Part shown: one piece after another, positions 27,758-34,781 of the stretch
How positions within the stretch are numbered: the stretch's first letter is position 1
How the letters are laid out: each line of letters opens with the position of its first letter
Assembly (NCBI GenBank): GCA_905618905.1
Contig: CAJQTH010000019.1
Coordinates: 1-46,153, forward strand
DNA: 46,153 nucleotides
DNA from: an uncultured Candidatus Pelagibacter sp.
GTDB taxonomy: Bacteria; Pseudomonadota; Alphaproteobacteria; Pelagibacterales; Pelagibacteraceae
Direction: 5' to 3'
Notes under the pieces: model-generated
The model's database searches: none
Told to the model about the DNA's origin: nothing
Seen by the model: only the letters and a program-made list of their open reading frames with translations
Translations under genes and position numbers: made by a program

Positions 27758-27779
27758 GCAAATAATTTGCATTTTTTTT
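27758..27779 (+). promoter_or_regulatory. Terminator-like hairpin in the porin leader
   Basis: GCAAAT (27758-27763) and ATTTGC (27765-27770) pair around one central base, or as a five-base stem with a three-base loop, followed by eight T (27772-27779). It lies between the promoter candidate and the porin start. The stem is short and weak, so it may be an attenuator or nothing. Confidence 0.3.
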
Positions 27780-27826
27780 GCTAAATATACTGCATTCATA
27801 TGAATAATAACAACAAAGGAAAAAAT

Positions 27827-28906
27827 ATGACAAATCTAAAAAAATTGGGTCTTTCAGCATTAGCAGGTTCGCTAGTTGCAGTTAGTGCTCAAGCAGGCGA
27901 AATGGCCGTAACTGGTTCCGCTAGCGTTACTTATGTAACTGGCGAAAAAGTTAACGGTGGTAAAACAATTGGTACTGACAGAGATGTTTCTTTCACTGGA
28001 ACCGGTGAAATGGACAATGGTTGGACTTTTAAAATGAGCACAACTGTAACTGATGCTATTGCGTTGTCTTCATCTTTCACATCACTAACTATGGGTTCAT
28101 TAGGAACAGTTTCTTTCGGAACTGATACTGGTGGAGCAAGTTACAAGTACGATGAGGAAGTACCTCAAGCATATGAGCAAATCTCAGATGCAAACCAAAC
28201 TTCAGCTAACATAGTTGGAAATCAAATGGACAGTAACATGATAGTTTACAACTCTCCATCTCTTGACATTGCTGGAGCTTCTATATCTTTTGATGCAGAA
28301 TTCTCTCCAAATGCAAATGGTTTAGGATCTGGTGATGGTGGAACAACTGCTGCACCAACTGATGGAAAAAACTTTGGTAAAGGTTATGGTCTAGGTACTA
28401 CTGTTAAGTATGCTGGTTTAACTGCTGGTGTTTATGGTAGCGAAAGAGATAACAGAGACCCACAAACTGTAGATCCAGTAAGAGACGCTTTCGAAGGTGT
28501 TTGGTATGCTAAGTACTCTTATGGACCAGTATCAATTGGTTACTCTGAGTCTTACTTAGATGCAGGTCTTAATGCTACTGACGCCGCTAGTACTGCTGCA
28601 AAAGAAGTTAGAACTGCTAGTGGTATTTTTGAAGGTGAGCAATTTTCTGTTGCTTTCAATCTGAATGATAATCTATCACTTTCATACACAGATTCTTCAG
28701 ATGTGTACGATGATCAAGCAGCAATGTCTGGAGCAGGATCTACTGTAATCCCAGATGTGTCTATGGATACTAAAGCTATTCAAGTAGCTTACTCTATGGG
28801 TGCAATGTCGGTTAAAGCATACCAAATGAGTACTAAAAACCCAGGGTATGACTCAGACGCTGCTGATAAAGATGTAACTGAAATTGCTTTAGGTTTAGCA
28901 TTCTAG
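27827..28906 (+). CDS. Outer-membrane porin (alphaproteobacterial type)
   Basis: Predicted trimeric beta-barrel pore. From the ATG at 27827 the product is 359 residues, with a signal peptide MTNLKKLGLSALAGSLVAVS and likely cleavage after AQA. This start has a good AAGGA ribosome site six bases upstream; an in-frame ATG at 27800 would add nine Asn/Lys-rich residues before the signal and is rejected. The mature part has alternating strands (VTGSASVTYVTGEK, DVSFTGTGEMDNGWTFKMSTT, LGTVSFGTDTGG) and ends in the barrel signal VTEIALGLAF with terminal Phe. Codons are visibly more GC-rich than in neighbours, as expected for an abundant protein. Solute specificity is unknown. Confidence 0.92.
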   Translation: MTNLKKLGLSALAGSLVAVSAQAGEMAVTGSASVTYVTGEKVNGGKTIGTDRDVSFTGTGEMDNGWTFKMSTTVTDAIALSSSFTSLTMGSLGTVSFGTDTGGASYKYDEEVPQAYEQISDANQTSANIVGNQMDSNMIVYNSPSLDIAGASISFDAEFSPNANGLGSGDGGTTAAPTDGKNFGKGYGLGTTVKYAGLTAGVYGSERDNRDPQTVDPVRDAFEGVWYAKYSYGPVSIGYSESYLDAGLNATDAASTAAKEVRTASGIFEGEQFSVAFNLNDNLSLSYTDSSDVYDDQAAMSGAGSTVIPDVSMDTKAIQVAYSMGAMSVKAYQMSTKNPGYDSDAADKDVTEIALGLAF

Positions 28907-29490
28907 TTATTACTATTTAAACTATTTAAAAACGGCCTAAATCTTTTTAGGCCGTTTTTTTTTATCCACGATATTCCTGAAAAACCATCACAATTTAAAA
29001 GTTTTAATTTACTTATATTAGTTTCATTTATCCCACCAAGGGCAATAAATTTACTTTTATTATCCAACGTTAGTAAGTTAAATTTAATAACATCAAGATA
29101 ATTATTTTTTTTATCGACCTTAAAGGTTGGAGCTAAAAAAATTCGATTACACCCTTGATTTTCTTTTGCTTTAATCTCAGCTTTATTATGAGCAGAGCCT
29201 ATGATCGAAAATTTTTTTGGTTTTGAAAAATAATTAAAGTTATTAGTTTTAATAAAAGATGGAATATAAACCCCATTTAATTGATGTTTTATAGCCATTT
29301 TGATATCAATAGTTAAGTAAAATTTTCTCTTATTTCTTCTACAATAATTCTTTAACGATAATATTGTACTTTCATCTATTTTTTTTTTATAGTTCCTAAG
29401 AATGATTGATATATTTTTATTTAAATTATTTAAATCAGAAGGATTAAAGTCTTCAACAAACAAGTAAATTTTAGGTAATTTTTTTTGCAT
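28903..29490 (-). CDS. TenI/ThiE-like protein (thiamine phosphate synthase family, diverged)
   Basis: About 195 residues with a TIM-barrel of the thiamine phosphate synthase/TenI family. Recognisable: IIGSAHNKAEIKAKENQGCNRIFLAPTFKVDKK (matching the G-x-S-x-H and phosphate/Mg region) and FIALGGINETNISKL. The usual HLGQxD motif is replaced by GVYIPSF, so catalysis is uncertain. The start is ATG at 29490; a TTG at 29493 would add one residue. It shares the stop tetramer CTAG with the porin, and its last codons encode the porin terminator hairpin. Its 5' end overlaps yggS. Confidence 0.7.
   Translation of the reverse strand: MQKKLPKIYLFVEDFNPSDLNNLNKNISIILRNYKKKIDESTILSLKNYCRRNKRKFYLTIDIKMAIKHQLNGVYIPSFIKTNNFNYFSKPKKFSIIGSAHNKAEIKAKENQGCNRIFLAPTFKVDKKNNYLDVIKFNLLTLDNKSKFIALGGINETNISKLKLLNCDGFSGISWIKKNGLKRFRPFLNSLNSNN
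28930..28963 (+). terminator. Rho-independent terminator of the porin gene
   Basis: AAACGGCCTAAA (28930-28941) pairs perfectly with TTTAGGCCGTTT (28946-28957) around TCTT, and T continues to 28963. It begins 24 bases after the porin stop. It is the strongest terminator seen in the window. It is also part of the coding sequence for the C-terminus of the convergent ThiE-like gene. Confidence 0.95.
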
Positions 29491-30138
29491 CAAAGTATTA
29501 ATAATCTAGTTTCTATACAAAATACATTAAAGATAGAAAACTTAGGGTTAAATAGGATAAAAATAATAGCTGTTAGTAAGACATTTCCAATTAATGAAAT
29601 ATTGCCATTAATTAATCACGGACAAGTTCATTTTGGTGAAAATAAAGTTCAAGAAGCAATAGAAAAATGGCAAGAAATTAAACAAGATTTTAAGCATCTA
29701 CAACTACACATGATTGGTAAGTTACAATCAAACAAAGTCAAGTTTGTCGTACCTTTATTTGACTATATCCATTCACTAGATAGCCTAAAACTAGCAAAGA
29801 AAATTGCAGAGGAGCAAGATAAAATAAAAAAAAGATTAAAAATATTTATCCAGATCAACATTGGGAATGAAGAACAAAAGAATGGAATTGATGAAGGGGA
29901 TCTTGAAGAATTTTACAAAATATGTGTAAATGAGTACGAGTTAGATATTGTTGGATTAATGTGTTTACCACCTAAGGGTGACAACACTAAGGAGTACTTT
30001 GTAAAAATGAAAAATCTTGCACAAAAAATTAATGTTAAAGAGTTAAGCATGGGTATGTCCAATGATTACCTTGATGCAACAAAACATGGTGCAACTTTTC
30101 TAAGAATTGGCTCAAAAGTTTTTGGAAATAGAAATTAG
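29485..30138 (+). CDS. yggS: YggS-family pyridoxal phosphate homeostasis protein
   Basis: The 217-residue protein is a PLP-binding barrel without known catalysis, involved in vitamin B6 balance. IKIIAVSKTFPINEI holds the PLP Lys (VSK). Also present: HFGENKVQEAIEKW, LHMIGKLQSNKVK, and MGMSNDYLDATKHGATFLRIGSKVFG (phosphate loop). A stop at 29476-29478 and the lack of other start codons leave TTG at 29485 as the only good start. That start lies inside the 5' end of the divergent ThiE-like gene. Its 3' end shares four bases with the L,D-transpeptidase gene. Confidence 0.93.
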   Translation: MHQSINNLVSIQNTLKIENLGLNRIKIIAVSKTFPINEILPLINHGQVHFGENKVQEAIEKWQEIKQDFKHLQLHMIGKLQSNKVKFVVPLFDYIHSLDSLKLAKKIAEEQDKIKKRLKIFIQINIGNEEQKNGIDEGDLEEFYKICVNEYELDIVGLMCLPPKGDNTKEYFVKMKNLAQKINVKELSMGMSNDYLDATKHGATFLRIGSKVFGNRN

Positions 30139-30623
30139 CCAATTTTTATTTTGGTATTTTTTTTAATTAACTTTAGTAAAACTTCAAAATCTTTCTTCTT
30201 TAATGCTATACACCCTGCTGTTGATTTATAATTATCTGTTAGATGAATGAATATAGCGCTACCTTTATTTGGAATTTTATTATGGTTATAATCAATTGTA
30301 ATTAAATAATCATACTTGTAATCTTTCCTGTATAAATATTCTTTTAAATTTTTATTATGAGTTTGAATTTCTTCATTATATCCTTTATCACTTGGATTAT
30401 CACACCATGCTATATTTTTTGTGATAATTTTTTTTTCTATTTTACACCTTGGAATACCAACACGATCTTTCCTAAAATATAATTTTTTCAATTTAAATAA
30501 GCCTTTAGGCGTTGAATAATCACCCTCTTTTTTATTGAAATTTAAGCCTTTTTTTCCGATACAACATTTAAATTTAAAATCATCAATTATAAGAGTGTTT
30601 TTATTTGGTACATGAATTATCAT
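30135..30623 (-). CDS. L,D-transpeptidase-like (YkuD-fold) protein
   Basis: The 162-residue protein has a YkuD-like catalytic domain. Around residues 123-146 it shows GSAIFIHLTDNYKSTAGCIAL, with the His and the catalytic Cys of the family's HxxxxxxSxGC(I/V) pattern. Further up, KKEGDYSTPKGLFKL matches the GDxxTPxG motif. No signal peptide or membrane segment is visible, unusual for an enzyme acting on peptidoglycan in the periplasm. It could be exported by an unseen route or act inside the cell. It is divergent, with a 20-base spacer, from the winged-helix gene. Confidence 0.82.
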   Translation of the reverse strand: MIIHVPNKNTLIIDDFKFKCCIGKKGLNFNKKEGDYSTPKGLFKLKKLYFRKDRVGIPRCKIEKKIITKNIAWCDNPSDKGYNEEIQTHNKNLKEYLYRKDYKYDYLITIDYNHNKIPNKGSAIFIHLTDNYKSTAGCIALKKKDFEVLLKLIKKNTKIKIG

Positions 30624-30643
30624 AGAAATTATTTGATATAGTT

Positions 30644-31225
30644 ATGCAAAACGTCTTTATTATTAATTACAACTCATTATATGAAATTTTAAATGAGATA
30701 AAAGAAAATTTATCCTTTAAAATAATTAAATTTAAAAACAAAGAAGATTTTAAAAATAGAAATGATCTAGATTTAACAAATTGTTTAATAATTTCAAAAA
30801 CTTATCCTAAATTATTACTAAATAAAGATATCACAGATAATAATTTTTTAAATTTTAAAGACCTACCTCTACCTTTAAAAAAATTACTAGAATTAATCAG
30901 TATTAGATTGATCAAATTAAAATTTAACTATCAGTCAAAAATTATCATTAAAGGCTATGAATTAAATTTAAATTCTAAATTTATTGGTAAAAATAATTTA
31001 AATTTGAAGTTAACAGAAAAAGAAGTTAATATTATTTTATATTTAAATCATAAAAAAATTAAACATGATGTTGCAGACTTACAAAAAAATATTTGGGGTT
31101 ATTCTTCAAATATAGAAACTCATACAGTAGAAACTCATATTTATAGACTACGAAAAAAAATAAATGACTTATTTAAAGATCAAAATTTTATCTTAACGCA
31201 CAAAAATGGCTATTTTATTGAATAA
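30644..31225 (+). CDS. Winged-helix regulator with degenerate receiver domain (OmpR/PhoB type)
   Basis: The 193-residue protein ends in an OmpR/PhoB-type winged helix (about residues 120-193) with LKLTEKEVNIILYL, the recognition-helix region HTVETHIYRLRKKI, and the wing FILTHKNGYFIE. The first 95 residues look like a shortened receiver, with NCLIISKTYP where a phosphoacceptor Asp would be (Ser51) and DLPLPLKKLLELISIRL as the final helix. Phosphorylation is therefore unlikely. No sensor kinase is nearby. The 20-base divergent spacer to the L,D-transpeptidase gene suggests a possible regulator-target pair, though this is inference. Confidence 0.82.
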   Translation: MQNVFIINYNSLYEILNEIKENLSFKIIKFKNKEDFKNRNDLDLTNCLIISKTYPKLLLNKDITDNNFLNFKDLPLPLKKLLELISIRLIKLKFNYQSKIIIKGYELNLNSKFIGKNNLNLKLTEKEVNIILYLNHKKIKHDVADLQKNIWGYSSNIETHTVETHIYRLRKKINDLFKDQNFILTHKNGYFIE

Positions 31226-31230
31226 ATTAA

Positions 31231-32160
31231 TTAATTTAGTCTCGCACCAACTTTTTGAATTATTTTTGATGACATCTCAGTTCCTTTTTCAAGACTTTCC
31301 TTCATCGAAAAATTGTTAATAAATCCATGAAGAAATCCGGCAGCAAAAAGATCTCCTGCACCTGTTAAATCTATAATTTTTAAATTAGATTTACTTTTGC
31401 ATTCTATAATTTCTTGATTTTTAATAGCAATACTTCCTTTTTCACCACGTGTAATAATTAAAAGTTTTCCTAATTGTTTTCCAAATTCAATAACATCTTC
31501 AAAGGTTTTAGCATCAATTAACGATCTAATTTCTTGTTCGTTAGCAAAAGTGATATCAAGCTTATTTTTAACTAAATGTAAAAAATCACCCTTATGTCTT
31601 TCCACACAAAATTGATCTGATAAAGACATGGCTTTATTATTTGAGAGTGACATAGCTTTATCAAAAGCTGATTTTGGCTCACCTTCATCCCATAAATAGC
31701 CCTCCAAGAATATCATTTTACTTTGCTGTATTGCTTTATCTTCAATATCATTTTGATTAATTTTTCCAGCAATTCCTAAAAATGTAACCATTGTTCTTTC
31801 TGCATCAGGTGTAATTAATATTAAACATGTTCCAGTTGGAGAGATTTCTTTTTTTTTACTATAAAAATATTGAACTTTTTCTTTAACTAAACCTTCCTCA
31901 TATTTTTGTCCTAAATTATCAGCATTAACTTTACCAATGAAGCCAACTTCATTGCCCAGTTGTGATAGTCCGACAATAGAATTTGCAACTGATCCACCAG
32001 AAATAGTTTCTGCAACTTTTAAAGTTGATAAAAGTTTTTGAAATTCATTCTCATCGACAAGCTTCATGGTACTTTTTGTTAATTCATTATCTATTAGGTA
32101 TTGATCATCTACTTTACAAATAACGTCAACAATCGCATTTCCAATTCCAAGTATTTTCAT
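31231..32160 (-). CDS. PfkB-family carbohydrate/nucleoside kinase (adenosine-kinase-like)
   Basis: The 309-residue protein has both PfkB signatures: SGGSVANSIVGLSQLGNEVGFIGKV (residues about 54-78) and DLTGAGDLFAAGFLHGF near residue 267, with the catalytic Asp in GAGD. MKILGIGNAIVDVI and the TGTCLILITPDAERTM region are closest to bacterial adenosine-kinase-type members. The substrate is not established. It follows nth after one base and is the last gene of the dnaK-dnaJ-dapB-nth string. Confidence 0.88.
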   Translation of the reverse strand: MKILGIGNAIVDVICKVDDQYLIDNELTKSTMKLVDENEFQKLLSTLKVAETISGGSVANSIVGLSQLGNEVGFIGKVNADNLGQKYEEGLVKEKVQYFYSKKKEISPTGTCLILITPDAERTMVTFLGIAGKINQNDIEDKAIQQSKMIFLEGYLWDEGEPKSAFDKAMSLSNNKAMSLSDQFCVERHKGDFLHLVKNKLDITFANEQEIRSLIDAKTFEDVIEFGKQLGKLLIITRGEKGSIAIKNQEIIECKSKSNLKIIDLTGAGDLFAAGFLHGFINNFSMKESLEKGTEMSSKIIQKVGARLN

Positions 32161-32161
32161 A

Positions 32162-32815
32162 TTATGCTTTTTTTATTTTAATAGGATTTTTTCTTTTAGG
32201 ATAACAAGTCGTACAAATTTTACAAGTCAAACCATAACACTCTCTAGCTTTACAAAACTCTCTTCCGTAAAAGATTATTTGTAGATGTAACTTGCTCCAT
32301 GTTTTTTTTGGGAATATTTTTTTACAATCTTTTTCAGTCTGAATAACATTTTTACCATTTGTTAAGCCCCATCTTTGAGCTAATCGATGTATGTGAGTAT
32401 CAACTGCAAAAGCTGGAACACCAAAACCCTGAGACATGACTACACTTGCTGTTTTATGGCCTACACCTGGTAGTTTTTCCAGTTCTTCAAAGCTTTTAGG
32501 CACTTTACCCCCATGTTTTTCTAGAAGTAGCTTAGACATCAAGTAAATACTTTTTGCTTTTACCCGAAAGAGACCAATACTTTTAATTAATCTTTCAATC
32601 TTTTTTCTGCCTAATTTTATAAAATGTTCAGGTCTATTATATTTTGGATATATATTTTTAGTTACATTATTAACATTTAGATCAGTACATTGAGCTGATA
32701 AAAGTACAGACATTAAGAGAGTAAAATTATTAGTATGATCTAGTGGAATAAGGGTTGTTGGATAAATCTTATTTAAAATTTTTAGTATCTTTTTAGCTTT
32801 TTCTTTTTCATTCAT
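32162..32815 (-). CDS. nth: Endonuclease III (DNA glycosylase/AP lyase) with atypical Cys spacing
   Basis: Base-excision repair enzyme for oxidised pyrimidines. The 217-residue protein has LLSAQCTDLNVNNVT, the helix-hairpin-helix LEKLPGVGHKTASVVM with the catalytic Lys, and FAVDTHIHRLAQRWGL with the catalytic Asp. The iron-sulfur region reads FCKARECYGLTCKICTTCYP. It has five Cys in spacing C-x4-C-x4-C-x2-C-x2-C instead of the E. coli C-x6-C-x2-C-x5-C. It overlaps the end of dapB by one base. Confidence 0.95.
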   Translation of the reverse strand: MNEKEKAKKILKILNKIYPTTLIPLDHTNNFTLLMSVLLSAQCTDLNVNNVTKNIYPKYNRPEHFIKLGRKKIERLIKSIGLFRVKAKSIYLMSKLLLEKHGGKVPKSFEELEKLPGVGHKTASVVMSQGFGVPAFAVDTHIHRLAQRWGLTNGKNVIQTEKDCKKIFPKKTWSKLHLQIIFYGREFCKARECYGLTCKICTTCYPKRKNPIKIKKA

Positions 32816-33591
32816 TATCTAAAGTTCAATAAATCTCTCATTGAATAAAGACCCGGTTTTTGATTGATAAGCCATTTTGCAGCAGTCAAGGCACCATCTG
32901 AATAAAGTGCTCTATCAAACGCTTCATGGTTTAATTTTATTATTTCTTTTCCACTTGAGAATGTAACCTCATGTTCCCCAATAATTTCACCTTTTCTAAT
33001 TGAATTAAAATTAATTTTTTTTCCATAAGGAAAAGATTTTTTATTTAAAAATTTTTTACCAATTAAATTATAAAGATTTTTATTTTTTCCATCAGCTATT
33101 CCTTTTCCAAGCATTAAAGCTGTTCCCGATGGGTAATCCTTTTTGTGTTTGTGATGAACCTCAAAGACTTTGCTTAAATATTCATCATTTAGTGATTTTG
33201 AGGCAATTTCAGTTAGATACATTAATAAATTAACACCTAGGCTCATGTTACCTGCTTTTAAAATAGGAATTTTTTTAGAAAATTTTTTAATTATATTCTC
33301 TTCTTTCTGGGTAAATCCAGTTGTTCCAATTACTACTCTTTTTTTTAATTTAGATGCAATTTTTAGAATATCTAAAGTACAATTTGGGACTGTAAAATCT
33401 ATTATTACATCAGTTTTTTTAAAAGCTTGTTCAGTATTTATATCAAGTTTGATGCCTGAAATTTTTTTGTTGATAGTTTTATTTTCTGTTAGAGCAGTCA
33501 GTTTAAACTCCTTATTATTTTTTGAGGATTTAATAAGTTGTTGACCCATTCTCCCTAGACAACCAGAAATAGCTAAATTAATTTTTTTCAT
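32815..33591 (-). CDS. dapB: 4-hydroxy-tetrahydrodipicolinate reductase
   Basis: Makes tetrahydrodipicolinate for lysine and peptidoglycan. The 258-residue protein has the NAD(P) loop ISGCLGRMGQQLI, DVIIDFTVP, VIGTTGFT, and the catalytic block VFEVHHKHKKDYPSGTALMLG with the His pair and the Lys. The C-terminal FSSGKEIIKLNHEAFDRALYSDGAL is also typical. It lies 36 bases downstream of dnaJ and is coupled to nth by one base. Confidence 0.96.
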   Translation of the reverse strand: MKKINLAISGCLGRMGQQLIKSSKNNKEFKLTALTENKTINKKISGIKLDINTEQAFKKTDVIIDFTVPNCTLDILKIASKLKKRVVIGTTGFTQKEENIIKKFSKKIPILKAGNMSLGVNLLMYLTEIASKSLNDEYLSKVFEVHHKHKKDYPSGTALMLGKGIADGKNKNLYNLIGKKFLNKKSFPYGKKINFNSIRKGEIIGEHEVTFSSGKEIIKLNHEAFDRALYSDGALTAAKWLINQKPGLYSMRDLLNFR

Positions 33592-33627
33592 TTAAGAAAA
33601 CATTAACCTTTTTTAATTAATTAGTCT

Positions 33628-34749
33628 TTAGTTTTTCCAAAAACTTTTAGCTTTTTGAAAGAATTGTTTGATACTTGGATTAGATTTTTCGTTTTCAATT
33701 TTTCTAAATTTTTCAAGTAACTCTTTTTGTTCTTTATTTAAAGAAATGGGAACTTCAGTATTTACTTGGACATAAAGATCTCCATTTCCACTTCCTCTCA
33801 TATAAGGCATGCCTTTACCCTTTAGTCTAAATTGTTTTCCATTTTGAGTTCCATCAGGTATTTTAATTTTTGCTTTTCCACCATCAATTGTTGGTATTTC
33901 TATTGTGGTTCCTAATGCTGCATCAGCAATGGATATAGGAAATTCAAAGAATAGGTTTTCATCAGATCTTTTAAATAAGTCGTGTGAATGAACATTTATA
34001 AAAAGATAAAGATCACCACTTGCCCCACCTTTGGATCCTGCCTCGCCTTTCCCAGCTAATCTGATCCTAGTGCCATCATCAACACCCTTAGGTATTGTAA
34101 CTGATATTTTTTTTGAAGCTTGCTTGTTACCTTGACCATTACAGTCTGTGCATGGATTTGTTATTTCTTCACCAGAGCCTGCACATTGAGGACAGGTTTG
34201 TTGAACAGTAAAAAAACCTTGGTTAGATCTTACTTTACCATTTCCACCACAAACCGTACATCTGCCTGGAGAATGACCAGGTTTAGAGCCATTACCTTTA
34301 CAAGTGCTACATTTTTCTGTTGTTGAGAATTTTATATCCTGTTTTTTACCTTCATAGGCTTCTTTAAGGGTAATAGATAAATCATAACGTAGATCTGAGC
34401 CTCTATTGTTGGTTTTTCTTCTTCCACTTGATTGTCCACCACCAAAATCTCCGAAAAAATCTTCAAATATATCTGAAAAATCAGCTCCACCAAAACCACC
34501 ACCTTGTCTTCCACCGCCTCCACCTTCAAAAGCAGCATGGCCAAAGTTATCATAATTTTGTTTTTTTTCTTTATCTGAAAGGATGCCGTAAGCTTCACCA
34601 GCTTCTTTAAATTTATCTTCAGAAGCTTTGTCGTCTGGATTTTTGTCTGGGTGATGTTTTACAGCTAATTTACGGTAAGCAGATTTTAATTCTTCAGGGC
34701 TTGCATTCTTGCTAACACCTAAGACGTCATAAAAATCTCTTTTAGCCAT
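33628..34749 (-). CDS. dnaJ: Chaperone protein DnaJ
   Basis: Co-chaperone that stimulates DnaK ATPase. The 373-residue protein has the J domain (residues 4-68) with KHHPDKNPDD carrying HPD. A Gly/Phe-rich linker follows (GGGGGRQGGGFGG). The zinc domain has four CxxCxGxG units: CSTCKGNG, CTVCGGNG, CPQCAGSG and CTDCNGQG. A standard substrate-binding C-terminus completes it. It lies 32 bases downstream of dnaK and is read with it. Confidence 0.98.
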   Translation of the reverse strand: MAKRDFYDVLGVSKNASPEELKSAYRKLAVKHHPDKNPDDKASEDKFKEAGEAYGILSDKEKKQNYDNFGHAAFEGGGGGRQGGGFGGADFSDIFEDFFGDFGGGQSSGRRKTNNRGSDLRYDLSITLKEAYEGKKQDIKFSTTEKCSTCKGNGSKPGHSPGRCTVCGGNGKVRSNQGFFTVQQTCPQCAGSGEEITNPCTDCNGQGNKQASKKISVTIPKGVDDGTRIRLAGKGEAGSKGGASGDLYLFINVHSHDLFKRSDENLFFEFPISIADAALGTTIEIPTIDGGKAKIKIPDGTQNGKQFRLKGKGMPYMRGSGNGDLYVQVNTEVPISLNKEQKELLEKFRKIENEKSNPSIKQFFQKAKSFWKN

Positions 34750-34781
34750 AAGTTACTTTAAGATGATAGTTGTTTTAAGTC

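Noticed and set aside
27800..27826. Upstream ATG as porin start
   Set aside because: It would place nine Asn/Lys-rich residues before the signal peptide and lacks a ribosome site; ATG 27827 has AAGGA at the right distance.
31450..31465. CCACGTGT as a second parS site
   Set aside because: Only the central CACGTG matches; the outer half-sites are wrong.
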